DNA of 64,000 nucleotides from Nannocystis bainbridge (GTDB taxonomy: Bacteria > Myxococcota_A > Polyangia > Nannocystales > Nannocystaceae): positions 1,736,001-1,800,000 of the forward strand of contig NZ_JAQNDL010000001.1 of NCBI RefSeq assembly GCF_028368995.1. Direction: 5' to 3'. Below are positions 1 to 9,170 of this stretch, piece by piece. Positions within the stretch are counted from its first letter, which is position 1. Each line of letters begins with the position of its first letter. A model generated the notes under the pieces. That model was given only the letters and a program-made list of their open reading frames with translations, did not search any database and had not been told where the DNA came from. The position numbers were made by a program, and so were the translations under genes.

Positions 1-5
1 CCGCC

Positions 6-566
6 ATGCCTCGTCGCGCCCTGATCGTCATCGACCTGCAGAACGACTACTTCTCCGGCGGCAATTGGACCCTCGTCGGCATCGACGCCGCCGCCGCCAA
101 CGCGGCCCGCCTGCTCGCCGCGGCCCGCTCCGCCGGCGACCTCGTGGTCCACGTCCGCCACGAGAACCCGGCCCCCGACGCCCCCTTCTTCGTGCCCGGC
201 ACCGCGGGCGCCGACATCCACGCCTCCGTCCTGCCGACCGCGGGCGAGGCCGTCGTGCTCAAGCACCAGATCAACTCGTTCCGCGACACCGACCTGCAGG
301 CGATCCTCGATCGCCACGGCGTCCGCGAGCTCGTGATCGCCGGCGCGATGAGCCACATGTGCATCGACGCCGCCACCCGCGCGTCCGCCGATCTGGGCTA
401 TGCGGTGACCCTGATCCACGACGCCTGCGCCTCGCGCGACCTCGAGTTCGGCGATGTCCGCGTGCCCGCGGCCCACGTGCACGCCGCCTTCATGTCGGCC
501 CTCGGCTTCGCCTACGCGACCCTCGTCGCCACCGACGATTATCTCGCACGGACGCGCGCGACCTGA
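6..566 (+). CDS. Isochorismatase-like cysteine hydrolase
   Basis: A 186-residue protein of the isochorismatase-like hydrolase family, cytoplasmic enzymes that cleave small amides or vinyl ethers (nicotinamidase, biuret hydrolase, isochorismatase). The catalytic triad of the family is visible: Asp10 in IDLQNDYF, Lys86 in VVLKHQINSF and Cys119 in SHMCIDAA. Length is normal for a single-domain member. The substrate cannot be read from the sequence. The ATG lies five bases from the window edge, so an upstream start cannot be excluded, but the N-terminus begins exactly where the family fold begins. The next gene downstream is convergent. Confidence 0.9.
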   Translation: MPRRALIVIDLQNDYFSGGNWTLVGIDAAAANAARLLAAARSAGDLVVHVRHENPAPDAPFFVPGTAGADIHASVLPTAGEAVVLKHQINSFRDTDLQAILDRHGVRELVIAGAMSHMCIDAATRASADLGYAVTLIHDACASRDLEFGDVRVPAAHVHAAFMSALGFAYATLVATDDYLARTRAT

Positions 567-629
567 GGACGAAGCGCCGGCGCTCGCTCGCCGGCACCGA
601 CAAGACCTCGCCGCGCCATCGCTAGCCCG

Positions 630-1481
630 TCAACGCCGGCGCGGCTTCTTCTTCTCGATGATCGTCGTCATGCGCCCCGTCGCGCCGTCGATGCGGGTCC
701 GGCCCGGCAGGGTCGCACGCACGTGCCGTCCCTCCCAACCGCCCTCGACGGCGACAAGCTCGAGCTCGCCGCGCGGTGGTTCGCTGCAGCTCGCGAGATC
801 GAGCAAGCGCTGCTCGGCGCCCTCGTGGTCGACCGGTCCCGCGTCCGCGTGGCGACCGAGCCGCTCGAGGTACGTCGCAAGCTCGGGGGCACCGACCGCG
901 CGGGCCTGCGGCGCCCAGGTGGCCGCGCGGCGCAGCGTCTCCTCGATCTGCACGCCGCGATAGACCGCATTACACGCGGCGTCGCGCGCGTGGTGGCCGA
1001 CGATCCTGAACATGTAAAGGCGCTTGGGCACCCGCGGCTCGGCGGCGACCGCCAGCAGCGTCGGCACCAGCGCGTCGAGCATCAGCAGCAGGTCCTCGTC
1101 CTGGCTCATCAGGCTCCACCGCGGCTGCCACGCCCAGCGCTTGACCAGCCCCGGGCTGACGCGCCCGAGGTTCTCCTCGGTGTGATGGAGCGGGACCAGC
1201 CCGGCCGCCGCGAACGCGTCCCACAGGCGCCGGATCGCGTCGTCGATCTCGCCGGCGACCTGCGGCGGCGCCCCGGTGAGCTCGGCCCACCGATTCGGCG
1301 ACAGCCGCCCGTGGCGATACAGCCGCAGCAGGCTGCGGGCGATCTGCGGCCCCTCATCGTCCGCCAGCCCGCGCAGCCGCTCGACCCAGGCCGCGATGCT
1401 GCCCTCGTCGCCGCGCCACGCCACGGGCCCCAGGATCTGGACGACCCGGGCGAACTCGGCGCGCTGGCGGGCACGGGCCAT
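630..1481 (-). CDS. Hypothetical protein, about 283 aa
   Basis: An unrecognised soluble protein with strong coding character and an alpha-helical look, rich in Arg, Ala, Leu and Trp. It has no signal peptide, membrane segment or known motif. The C-terminus ends in a basic run (EKKKPRRR). An in-frame ATG 63 bases upstream (ending at 1544) would extend it, but that would nearly abut the divergent gene starting at 1546 and the extension looks non-coding; the ATG at 1481 (MARARQRAEF) is preferred. It is convergent with the hydrolase and divergent from the small membrane protein. Confidence 0.6.
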   Translation of the reverse strand: MARARQRAEFARVVQILGPVAWRGDEGSIAAWVERLRGLADDEGPQIARSLLRLYRHGRLSPNRWAELTGAPPQVAGEIDDAIRRLWDAFAAAGLVPLHHTEENLGRVSPGLVKRWAWQPRWSLMSQDEDLLLMLDALVPTLLAVAAEPRVPKRLYMFRIVGHHARDAACNAVYRGVQIEETLRRAATWAPQARAVGAPELATYLERLGRHADAGPVDHEGAEQRLLDLASCSEPPRGELELVAVEGGWEGRHVRATLPGRTRIDGATGRMTTIIEKKKPRRR

Positions 1482-1545
1482 CGCTCGACGGTACGACGGA
1501 GCGGGCGATCCGTCACCCATCCGGCCGCCGCTACCCCCATGCACC

Positions 1546-1998
1546 GTGCCCGTCCTCGCGCTCGACCTCGCCGTCTCGCCCGCCGTCGCAGTGGCCCACG
1601 CGGCCGAGCAATTCTCTGACCAGCCCGGCGCCGCCTGCCGGTTCCGCGCCCACGCCGAGCCGTGCTGCTTCTACCTCGACGCGCGCAAGCCCGGCGGCTC
1701 GACCAGCGCCTGGTTCGTGCTGCTGCGGCGCGACCGCGACGGCGCTCGCCTCGAGCTGGTGCCCACCGCCAGCGGCGCGCGGCTGCTGCAGCTGTTCGCG
1801 GGCGTGCTCGCCCTCGTCGGCGCGTGGCAGCGCGTCGACTGGTTCGCGCTGCTGGCGATCGTCCCGGTGCTGTTCCTCGCGCTGGCGTGCGAAGCCTATG
1901 TCCGCCGCGCCGAACAGGCCGAGGTCGTCGCCGCCCTCGTCACCGCGTTCGAGCCGCTGCGCCGCAGGGGCCTGCCTTACCGCGAGCCGGCTGGATGA
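1546..1998 (+). CDS. Small membrane protein, hypothetical
   Basis: A 150-residue protein starting at GTG (VPVLALDLAV). The N-terminal half is soluble, with a compact region containing ACRFRAHAEPCCFYLDARK. Residues about 85-120 form two closely spaced hydrophobic segments (LLQLFAGVLALVGAW and ALLAIVPVLFLALAC), suggesting a membrane hairpin followed by a short basic cytoplasmic tail. No family recognised. Start chosen because the longer frame upstream overlaps the divergent gene and is atypical in composition. Confidence 0.5.
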   Translation: MPVLALDLAVSPAVAVAHAAEQFSDQPGAACRFRAHAEPCCFYLDARKPGGSTSAWFVLLRRDRDGARLELVPTASGARLLQLFAGVLALVGAWQRVDWFALLAIVPVLFLALACEAYVRRAEQAEVVAALVTAFEPLRRRGLPYREPAG

Positions 1999-2397
1999 CT
2001 TCGCGAATGCGTGCAGTCGCCCACGCGAACCCGCCTGCGCGCGATCGCTTATGCGGAGGACATCGATGTCCCACTGGCCGATTGACCGGCGACACCACGT
2101 CACGCTGCTTCGCCCCGGTGCTCGGGCCCGACCAACCCGCAGGCCCTGGTCGACGCGATCGAAGCGTCCGACGACTGCGACTTTTTAAAAAGGGCCGCGC
2201 GCCGAATGGGTCATGCGCCCGGACTTCGTTTCACCTGTGGCCGCAGAGCCCCGGCCGGGGTTTGCCGATTCGGCGCGGAATCGCCAACCAAGAAATTCGC
2301 GGCACCTCGAACAATTCGTGAGCCGGTTCGCCGGCCCTTCTCGCCTTCCCCTGTGAGCGCGGCGATCGCCGCCGCGAACAACGGAAAGCGAGACACG
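1999..2397. other. Intergenic region with AT palindrome
   Basis: About 400 bases without a supportable gene. A perfect 12-bp AT-rich palindrome (CTTTTTAAAAAG) sits at 2181-2192, unusual in this GC-rich setting and about 200 bases before the lipoprotein start. A half-match to the dispersed ATGTCCC palindrome occurs near 2076 (ATGTCCCACTGGCC). No promoter hexamers could be assigned. Confidence 0.4.
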
Positions 2398-2976
2398 ATG
2401 CGACGCATGATCTTGGGTTCGGTATTGATGATGACGTGGGCCAATTTCGGGTGTGACGTCGAGCCGCCGGAGGGCGAGGCGCTGCAGGTCGAAGGGGCCG
2501 CCGACGAGCTCGCGGCCGCCGAGGGCGACGATCCGGTCCAGGGCCAGCCCCTGCCCGGCCCCGTCGATTTGACCACCCCGGTGCAGGCCACGGGCGCCAA
2601 CTACTTCGTCCCTGTCGGCACCCACGAGACCTTCAACTGCAGCAAGATCGCCGGCTGGGTCAAGGACGGCGACACCACCGCCCCGACCTGGGTGACCATC
2701 CATCGCGACGCGCCCTATCCCTATGGCGAGCCGATCGCCACCGTCACCGCCGACCTCTATCGCAGCGACCTGCCGTTCGGCGACAAGAACCACGGCTTTT
2801 CCATCAACACCCCGGCCTCGCTCAAGACCGGTTATACTGAGACGATCTATATCCACGGGATCAACGTCGACGCCAACGGCGACTGGGACGTGACCGCCAA
2901 CAGCCCCCTGCTCAGCCAGACCGGCAAGAGCATCTGCTGCGGCGTCGGTTGCCTGAAGCCGGACGTGCAGAACTAG
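2398..2976 (+). CDS. Lipoprotein, hypothetical (192 aa)
   Basis: Starts MRRMILGSVLMMTW and reaches a lipobox-like ANFGC at residues about 15-19, so it should be a lipid-anchored envelope protein. A GGAAAG ribosome site lies before the ATG, and this start, rather than the longer upstream frame, gives the signal peptide. After an acidic linker comes a compact domain with NHGFSINTPASLK and TIYIHGIN, a pattern I associate with a beta-sandwich module common in myxobacterial secreted proteins (recalled, not tested). The C-terminus carries CC and CGVGC cysteines that may form disulfides. Function unknown. Confidence 0.75.
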   Translation: MRRMILGSVLMMTWANFGCDVEPPEGEALQVEGAADELAAAEGDDPVQGQPLPGPVDLTTPVQATGANYFVPVGTHETFNCSKIAGWVKDGDTTAPTWVTIHRDAPYPYGEPIATVTADLYRSDLPFGDKNHGFSINTPASLKTGYTETIYIHGINVDANGDWDVTANSPLLSQTGKSICCGVGCLKPDVQN

Positions 2977-2982
2977 CCCCCG

Positions 2983-3018
2983 GCGGGCGATCCGTCGCAG
3001 CGGCGACGGGTCGCCCGC
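2983..3018. terminator. Hairpin terminator after lipoprotein
   Basis: A 16-nt arm (2983-2998) pairs with 3003-3018 with one G-T mismatch and a 4-nt loop, starting 6 bases after the lipoprotein stop. There is no clear T-tract, common in very GC-rich genomes. Confidence 0.6.
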
Positions 3019-3082
3019 GCTGTGGCCACCGCGTGATTCCCCTCTGGGGCCCTCGTACGTTTTCCCCCATGCTCATGCTGCG

Positions 3083-3652
3083 ATGCCGGACCGCGAGCCT
3101 GCGATGGACATGACGGTTTTGCTAAGGGCGTGGAGCTCGGGCGAGGAGCGGGCCCGCGAGGCCCTCATCGCCATGGTCTACGGTCAGCTGCGGAGCATCG
3201 CTCGCCGGCAGCTGCGGCGCGAGCGACACAATCACACCTTGCAGCCCACCGCCGTCGTCCACGAGGCCTACGCGCGGCTGATGGCCCACGACCCGATCGC
3301 CTGGCAGGACCGGCGCCATTTCTTCGCCGTCATCACCCGGGCCATGCGCCACGTGTTGGTCGACCACGCGCGGGCGCGCCTGGCCGGCAAGCGCGACGGC
3401 GGCGTGATCGAGGGCTGGGACGACGTCGCCACCGAGGTCGGCCTCGTGCGCGCGCCCGAGCTGCTGGCGATCGACGAAGCGCTGACCCAGCTCGCCGCCA
3501 TCGACCCGCACAAGGCCCAACTGGTCCAGCTGCGGTTCTTCGGCGGCCTCTCGCTCGAGGAGACCGCCGAGCTGCTCGGCTGCTCGCGCGCCACCGTGGT
3601 CCGCGACTGGCGGATGGCGCGGGCCTGGCTGTTCCGCGAGCTCGGACGGTGA
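3083..3652 (+). CDS. ECF-type RNA polymerase sigma factor
   Basis: A 189-residue sigma factor of the Sigma70_ECF/TIGR02999-like group. Region 2 is recognisable around residues 10-80 (QPTAVVHEAYARLM, then RHFFAVITRAMRHVLVDHAR), and the C-terminal helix-turn-helix region 4 runs from about residue 130 (LRFFGGLSLEETAELLGCS, then VVRDWRMARAWL). It directs RNA polymerase to a specific promoter set. The stop is 3 bases from the start of the downstream Ser/Thr kinase, so the two are co-transcribed and probably translationally coupled. In this family the partner kinase commonly controls the sigma factor in place of an anti-sigma factor; that is inference here. In-frame ATGs at 3104 and 3110 are alternatives closer to the conserved domain. 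Confidence 0.9.
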   Translation: MPDREPAMDMTVLLRAWSSGEERAREALIAMVYGQLRSIARRQLRRERHNHTLQPTAVVHEAYARLMAHDPIAWQDRRHFFAVITRAMRHVLVDHARARLAGKRDGGVIEGWDDVATEVGLVRAPELLAIDEALTQLAAIDPHKAQLVQLRFFGGLSLEETAELLGCSRATVVRDWRMARAWLFRELGR

Positions 3653-3655
3653 GCC

Positions 3656-5884
3656 ATGAACGATCGCTGGCAGCAGCTCGAAGCGCTCGTGCAGGCCGCC
3701 CTCGATTGCTCCGTCGAGCGCCGCGGCGCCGTCGTGGCCGGCCTCACCGACGACCTCGACTTGCGCGCCGAGGCGCTCGAGCTGGCCGACGCCCACGACC
3801 GCGCCGGTGATTTCCTCGAGCCGTCGTCCGAGCCGCCGGACCCGACCGCCATCGGCCCCTACCGCGTGATCCGCCGCCTCGGCAGCGGCGGCATGGGCGA
3901 CGTCTATCTGGCCCGCCGCGACGACCAGGAGTTCGCGCGCGACGTCGCCGTCAAGCTGCTCGCGCCGGGGCTCTACGGCCGCGATTTCGTGCGCCGCTTC
4001 CGCGCCGAGCGCCAGATCCTCGCCCGCCTCGATCACCCCAACATCGCCCGCCTCCACGACGGCGGCGCCCACTTCGACGGCCGGCCCTACCTGGTGATGG
4101 AGCTCGTCGAGGGCGTGCCGCTCGACCGCTTCTGCGAGCAGCGGCGCCTCGGGCTGAGCGAGCGTCTGGGGCTCGTGCTCGCGGTGTGCGACGCCGTCGA
4201 CTACGCCCATCATCGCCTCGTCCTCCACCTCGATCTCAAGCCCGAGAACATCCTCGTCATGGCTGACGGCGCCCCCAAGCTGCTCGATTTCGGGGTCGCC
4301 AAGCTGATCGATCCAGCCAGCGCCGCCACCCTGCACACCACCCGTACCGGCCCGCGCCCGCACACCCCCCATTACGCCAGCCCCGAGCAGCGCGCCGGCG
4401 GCTCGCTCACCACCGCCAGCGACGTCTACTCGCTCGGCGTCGTGCTCTACCGGCTGCTCAGCGGTCGGCTGCCGCACCCCGAGGTCGGCGCGGGCGACAG
4501 CGCCTCCTCGCCCCTGCCGCGCCGGCCGAGCGCCCCCGATCCGCACGGAGCGATCCACGACACCGGCGAGCCCGAGCTCACGGCGCGGCTGCGTCGGCAG
4601 CTCGCGGGCGACCTCGACGCGATCGTGCTCAAGGCCCTGCGCCACGAGCCCGCGCTGCGCTACGACACCGTCGACAAGCTGGCCGAGGACCTCCGCCGCC
4701 ATCGCCGGGGCCTGCCCGTGCTGGCGCGCCAGGGCACCTTCCGCTACCGCGCCGGCAAGCTCGTGCGCCGGCACGCGCGCGCGCTGATCGTGGCCGCGCT
4801 GGGCCTCGCGCTGCTGGTCGGCTTCTCCGTCGCCATGACGATCCAGGCCGCACGGCTCGCGGAGGAGCGGCGCACCGCCGAGACCATCGGCGCCTTCCTC
4901 GTCGACCTCGTCACCCACGCGCCCAGCGACGACACCCTCGCGCGCGAGCTCACCGTCGGCCAGATCCTCGACTATGGCCGCAGCCTGCTCGCGCAGCCGC
5001 ACGTGTACGCGAGCCCCGAGATCGACACCGAGCTGCGCATCGTGCTGGCGCGGCTGCTCCGCAGCGCCGAGCAGCACGACGAGGCCGAGGCGCTGCTGCA
5101 GCGGGCGCTCGCCGATCGCCTGGCGCAGCGCGGCGAGGGTCATGGCGACGTCGCCGAGGTCCGGCTCGAGCTCGGGCGGCTGAGCTTCGAGCGCGACCGC
5201 GAGGCCGAGGCCGAGCGCGAGCTGGTGCCCGCGCTCGCGGTCCTCGAGCGTGAGCGCGACCTGGCCGACCGCGACATCGTCACCGCGCGGCTCCTCATGA
5301 CCCAGGTGTCGCCCCTGCAGCGGAACATGAACGACCCCGCGCCGCTGCTGGACCGCGCGCTCGCGCCATTGGCCGCCCGTGCCGTCACCACGCGCGACCA
5401 CCTCGACCTTTTGACGCTCCGCAACTTCCGCGCTCTGCTGGTCCGGCGCGTCGACCTCGAAGCCGCCATCCTCGAGCTCGAGGCGATCGTCGCCGAGTTC
5501 ACCGCGCGCGGCCTGCCGCCCTACCCCGGCCTCACCCAGTCGCTCATGGACCTCGGCACCTCGTACCGCTGGGCCGGTCGGCCGCGCGAGGCCATCGCCA
5601 CCTTCGAGCGCGCGCTGCGGATCCACGACGAGGGCCAGGACCTCCCGCCGTGGCACCGGCTGCCGTTCGAGATCGGCCTGGCCCGGGCCCACCGCGCCGC
5701 GGGCGATCGCGTCGCCAGCGAGCGCATCCTCCGGCGGGCGCTCGCGCTGTCGGTCGCCAGCCTCCACGAGAACCACGAGGAGACCCGCATCATCGCCAGC
5801 TACCTCGGCGACGAGCTGCGCGACGCGGGCCGCCTCGCCGAGCTCGCGGCCCACGAGCGCCGGTTCCCGCCGCGGGGGCATTGA
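3656..5884 (+). CDS. Membrane Ser/Thr protein kinase with TPR-like C-terminus
   Basis: 742 residues. The N-terminal Hanks-type kinase domain (about 65-345) has the glycine loop LGSGGMGDVY (75-84), the ATP-binding Lys100 in VAVKLL, the catalytic loop HLDLKPENIL (Asp193; the usual Arg of HRD is Leu, so activation-loop control may differ) and DFG at Asp211. A single membrane helix lies near 375-397 (LIVAALGLALLVGFSVAM), followed by about 340 residues of helical TPR-like repeats for partner binding, probably on the far side of the membrane. It is coupled to the ECF sigma factor upstream, which suggests kinase-sigma signalling. Kinase activity is likely but not proven, given the altered HRD motif. 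Confidence 0.9.
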   Translation: MNDRWQQLEALVQAALDCSVERRGAVVAGLTDDLDLRAEALELADAHDRAGDFLEPSSEPPDPTAIGPYRVIRRLGSGGMGDVYLARRDDQEFARDVAVKLLAPGLYGRDFVRRFRAERQILARLDHPNIARLHDGGAHFDGRPYLVMELVEGVPLDRFCEQRRLGLSERLGLVLAVCDAVDYAHHRLVLHLDLKPENILVMADGAPKLLDFGVAKLIDPASAATLHTTRTGPRPHTPHYASPEQRAGGSLTTASDVYSLGVVLYRLLSGRLPHPEVGAGDSASSPLPRRPSAPDPHGAIHDTGEPELTARLRRQLAGDLDAIVLKALRHEPALRYDTVDKLAEDLRRHRRGLPVLARQGTFRYRAGKLVRRHARALIVAALGLALLVGFSVAMTIQAARLAEERRTAETIGAFLVDLVTHAPSDDTLARELTVGQILDYGRSLLAQPHVYASPEIDTELRIVLARLLRSAEQHDEAEALLQRALADRLAQRGEGHGDVAEVRLELGRLSFERDREAEAERELVPALAVLERERDLADRDIVTARLLMTQVSPLQRNMNDPAPLLDRALAPLAARAVTTRDHLDLLTLRNFRALLVRRVDLEAAILELEAIVAEFTARGLPPYPGLTQSLMDLGTSYRWAGRPREAIATFERALRIHDEGQDLPPWHRLPFEIGLARAHRAAGDRVASERILRRALALSVASLHENHEETRIIASYLGDELRDAGRLAELAAHERRFPPRGH

Positions 5885-5928
5885 CTGCGACACCCACGAA
5901 TCGGGCCGCCGGCGGACGCCCCTTATTT

Positions 5929-5944
5929 ATGTCCCCCGGGACAT
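5929..5944. repeat. Dispersed 16-bp palindrome, copy 1
   Basis: ATGTCCC-CC-GGGACAT, perfect 7-bp arms around 2 bases. The right arm runs on into GGACATGTCC, itself a 10-bp palindrome. It lies between the kinase and the next lipoprotein, about 180 bases before its ATG. Confidence 0.7.
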
Positions 5945-6122
5945 GTCCGATCGGTCATCCACGAAGCATGGCCCGCGGCTCCGCAAGCGCAGAGCAGGTC
6001 ACCCCCGAGCGCGCGGCCGCCGTGATGCGCGGCGCGGTCTCACGGGACGTCGCTCGCAATCGGCCATGGTCGCGCGATTCCGCGGCTTCGTCGCGCCCGT
6101 CGTTCTCGGGTATTTTGCCGCG

Positions 6123-7334
6123 ATGATCGTGCGCCTCCTCGGGCCCTCGTGCATCGCCGCCGGCCTCGTCCTCACCGGTTGCGGCGACGACGGCGGCCGC
6201 GGCGACAGCACCGCGACGACGCAGCCGGGCACCGCCTCGACCGCGAGCCCCACGAGCGAGCCGACGACCTCGACGTCCTCGACGTCTTCGACCTCCTCGA
6301 CCACCGCGCTGCCGACCGGCACCACCGACGACACCGCGACGACCGGGCCGGTCGCGACCACCACGACCGACGCGACCAGCACGACGACCACCGGCGCGAG
6401 CACGACCCTCGACACCGAGGGCACCACTGGCAGTTGCCTCGACGTCCTGCCGACCCCGGCCGGGCCCGAGGCCGTGCTCGCGGCCGAGTACGCCGCCGAT
6501 TACGTCGCCTACGACCTCGGCCCGGTGCCCAGGGACGGCGGCGGCGTGCTGCCGCGGCTCGGCGGCCTCGTCGTGTTCCCCGACGATCCGCTCATGGCCT
6601 ACGTCGTCGGTCCCTCGGAGGTCGACGCCGCCGAGCTGCACGTGGTGCCGCTCGAGCGTGGCCCGTGCGGCCACATCATCGGCTTCGGGGGCGGCGCGGT
6701 GAAGCTGCTCGGCTCGCCCTACCTCGACCTGATGACCAATGGCCCGAAGGGGGTCGTGTTCATCTCGCACTACCCGACCAACATGCTGTCGCAGATCGTG
6801 CCTGGCGCCCCGGCGCTGGCCAGCACCATCGATCTCGGGCCGCTCGGCGTCGAGGCCACGTGGAGCCCGGGCGGCCTCAACTTCGTGCCGCCCGGCTACC
6901 CCGACGCCGGCATGCTGCGGATCATGGGCTACCCGTACATGCAACAGAACTCGGTGATGGGCTCGTGGTACCGCGCCGACATCACTTACAACGGCACGTC
7001 CTACGACATCGCCCCGGTCGAGAAGACGGTCGAGCTCCCGGGCGGCCCCGGCGGGTTCGCGTACATCCCCGCGGGCTCGCCCGGGTTCCCCGAGCAGCGC
7101 ATCATGGTCACCGAGTGGCTGACCCAGCCGCGCCGCGTCTCCTCCTACGCTGTCGACGCCGAGGGCGACCCGATCGTCGACTCGCACAAGCCGTTCTTCG
7201 AGTCGTTCGTCAACCCGTGGGGCTCGTACTTCGAGCCCGAGACCGGCGATTACATCTTCCTGCAGTGGGAGGCCCAGCCGGACCACGTGTATATCGTCCA
7301 GGGCTTCGTGCCCCCGCCGCCGATCCCCGGGTGA
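6123..7334 (+). CDS. Lipoprotein with Thr-rich linker, hypothetical
   Basis: 403 residues. The start MIVRLLGPSCIAAGLVLTGC gives a typical lipoprotein signal with LTGC lipobox; the longer upstream frame lacks sense. Residues about 25-105 are a low-complexity Thr/Ser linker (TSTSSTSSTSSTT), the signature of Nannocystales surface lipoproteins. The globular remainder (from CLDVLPTPAG) has repeated short beta-type segments such as GPKGVVFISHYP and GGPGGFAYIPAGSPGFPEQ, suggesting a beta-propeller or related fold. No enzyme motif seen. The gene appears to stand alone. Confidence 0.75.
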   Translation: MIVRLLGPSCIAAGLVLTGCGDDGGRGDSTATTQPGTASTASPTSEPTTSTSSTSSTSSTTALPTGTTDDTATTGPVATTTTDATSTTTTGASTTLDTEGTTGSCLDVLPTPAGPEAVLAAEYAADYVAYDLGPVPRDGGGVLPRLGGLVVFPDDPLMAYVVGPSEVDAAELHVVPLERGPCGHIIGFGGGAVKLLGSPYLDLMTNGPKGVVFISHYPTNMLSQIVPGAPALASTIDLGPLGVEATWSPGGLNFVPPGYPDAGMLRIMGYPYMQQNSVMGSWYRADITYNGTSYDIAPVEKTVELPGGPGGFAYIPAGSPGFPEQRIMVTEWLTQPRRVSSYAVDAEGDPIVDSHKPFFESFVNPWGSYFEPETGDYIFLQWEAQPDHVYIVQGFVPPPPIPG

Positions 7335-7440
7335 GCGGGCCGCAGCGATGACTCCGCGACGACTTCCGCGCGCCCTCCTGGCACAGTCCTGAAGTCGCGC
7401 CCCGCGGCGCCCGTCGGCCCGTGGTACAGTGCCTGCAATC

Positions 7441-7863
7441 ATGGCGTCGAGCTCGAGCGGGACCATGCGGCTGACGCGAGAGGGGGACATCGTCCATCTC
7501 CAGATCTGCGGCCCGCTCGACCTCGGCCGGGCCACGCAGATGCTCGAGCTCGTGGGCCAGGTCCAGCGCGAGACGGGCCGGGCCTACCTGCTCGCCGACC
7601 TGACCCAGCTCGAAGGCATCCCGGCCGATGCGCGGCGCGCCATCGGCGAGTGGAGCAAGACGAATATCGCCACCGCCGCCGCGCTGTACGGGGCCAACTT
7701 CGCCGCGCGCACGTTGACGAGCCTGCTGTACCAGGCGGTGCGGATAGTCGGCAACAAGCAGTTCGAGCTGGAGTTCGCCCGCGACGAGGCCGCGGGGCGC
7801 CGCTGGCTCGACGCCCATCGCGCCAGCCACGGCGGCGAAGGTCCACGAGGCGAGCCTGCCTGA
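7441..7863 (+). CDS. STAS/SpoIIAA-like domain protein
   Basis: A 140-residue cytoplasmic protein. The pattern (MRLTREGDIVHLQICGPLDL, LLADLTQLEGIPADARR, an amphipathic helix, then a hydrophobic strand AALYGANFAART) resembles a SpoIIAA-like/STAS fold of the kind found in small regulatory proteins of myxobacteria. Assignment is by overall pattern rather than a defining motif. A GTG at 7429 (MPAIMASS) is an alternative start. Partners are unknown. Confidence 0.55.
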   Translation: MASSSSGTMRLTREGDIVHLQICGPLDLGRATQMLELVGQVQRETGRAYLLADLTQLEGIPADARRAIGEWSKTNIATAAALYGANFAARTLTSLLYQAVRIVGNKQFELEFARDEAAGRRWLDAHRASHGGEGPRGEPA

Positions 7864-8595
7864 GATCGATGCGCGTCGGAAGACGCGGGGTCTGGAGAGC
7901 TGGGTGACGGCGGGCACGGAGCGGCGTAGCGGTCCCTCGCCACGGCGGGGCCCTCCCAGGCAACGTGCTCGGCGCCCTCGGGCTTCGATGGCAATATGTC
8001 TCTTGGGACATGTTCGTATGTGCTTCGGCGATTGAGGGGCATGCGCGCCGGCGTCGGCGTGCCCGCACATGAGAAGGCGTGGCGGCCGGCTCGCCTCGCT
8101 CGATGCTCGCGCGCTTGCGAGGACGCGGGTCGCCGCGCTCGCCTCGCGCGCTGTCATCACTCCAGCGCGCTGGTTCCGAGTCGCTCGCCCGCATCGTCAC
8201 ACGACCGACCTGGACCGTCCGAGTTTGTGATGAGCGGGACCCCCGCAGATCGGCCGACTCGCGTCAGTGTCCACGGCGCCGACTGGCACGATCTCGACTC
8301 ACCCCGGCAGCCTGCATCGGGCGGTGGATGTGGCATCGCGCTCGCGTACACTCGCCCGTGCTTCGCGTCTGCCGCGGTCCTGCTCGCTCGCGCGCGACAT
8401 GGTTCCATGGGCCCGTCTTGTGGTCGTGAAACCTCGCGCGGACTGGTGCGACATTTGTCCGATCAGGACCTCACGAGAGGCGTCGAGGAGCCGGTCATGC
8501 GAGGACCGAATGCACGCCTGCCGCACACCCTGACGTTTCGCCGTGACGAAGCTGCTTTCGGCTGGCGTCGCCTTTGTGGTATCTTTACGCAGTTC
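7864..8595. other. Gene-free stretch
   Basis: About 730 bases where open frames on both strands look like noise: Arg/Ser-rich, no family pattern. The only clear structure is one copy of the dispersed palindrome at 7996-8011. Confidence 0.4.
7996..8011. repeat. Dispersed 16-bp palindrome, copy 2
   Basis: ATGTCTC-TT-GGGACAT, seven-base arms with one T/C mismatch, in non-coding DNA. Confidence 0.7.
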
Positions 8596-8946
8596 ATGGC
8601 CTCGGCCGCGGCTGCAAAGGGGAGATCGGTGTTGGCGCTGCTCATCGCAGCGTTCACGCTCCTGTTTTCTGCCGCGCCGGACTCGCTCTGGACGGCGGAG
8701 CACGGCGCTGATGACAGCACCGTCTCCGTCGCGGGGCAGCATGACGGCTCCCTGGTCTCGCGGCACGAGCAGTCCTCCGTGCCTTCGCCGCGCCGCGATC
8801 GGAGCAACCCGGACCCCGTGCGGTTCGACCCTGTCATGGTGGTCGATCACGCATGGGACCCGTGGCCGACGCCGATAACGAGCGTGACCGCCGGGATGCG
8901 CCGTATTCGCAGTCAGCACGCGCGTGGCCCGCCGGCCGTCGGCTGA
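8596..8946 (+). CDS. Possible small secreted or membrane-anchored protein
   Basis: A weakly supported 116-residue frame. From ATG 8596 it reads MASAAAAKGRSVLALLIAAF, giving a basic N-region and a hydrophobic stretch (LALLIAAFTLLFSAA) like a signal peptide or anchor. The mature part is short and polar, with WDPWPTPIT near the end. GC bias is weaker than in neighbouring genes. It lies 224 bases upstream of, and in the same direction as, the type I secretion-like operon. No homologue recognised; it may be non-coding. Confidence 0.3.
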   Translation: MASAAAAKGRSVLALLIAAFTLLFSAAPDSLWTAEHGADDSTVSVAGQHDGSLVSRHEQSSVPSPRRDRSNPDPVRFDPVMVVDHAWDPWPTPITSVTAGMRRIRSQHARGPPAVG

Positions 8947-9170
8947 CTTCGTGACGCTCGTGGAGCCCTACGCTCCGTGACCGCCGAAGTCCGCGAATCG
9001 CAGCCGACGACGACAGCCTGAGAACCAGGTCCCTGGCCACCCTTCGGGTGATACGCGCCATGCCGCATCGACGTGCCGTCGACAGCGCCTTGGGCCGTCA
9101 CCACTCCTGCGACAACGAGCCCCCCGACGCATGGGGCCACGCCCGAGCCTTGCCCGAAATCGACCCTTCG

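Noticed and set aside
3122..5893. 923-residue open frame antisense to the sigma factor/kinase pair
   Set aside because: A shadow frame caused by third-position GC bias; rich in Gly, Ala, Arg and Glu with no family motif, while the plus strand has full kinase signatures.
7996..8946. A 316-residue gene across the whole gap
   Set aside because: The first 200 residues look like noise and begin within the palindrome; only the last 116 have any protein-like character.
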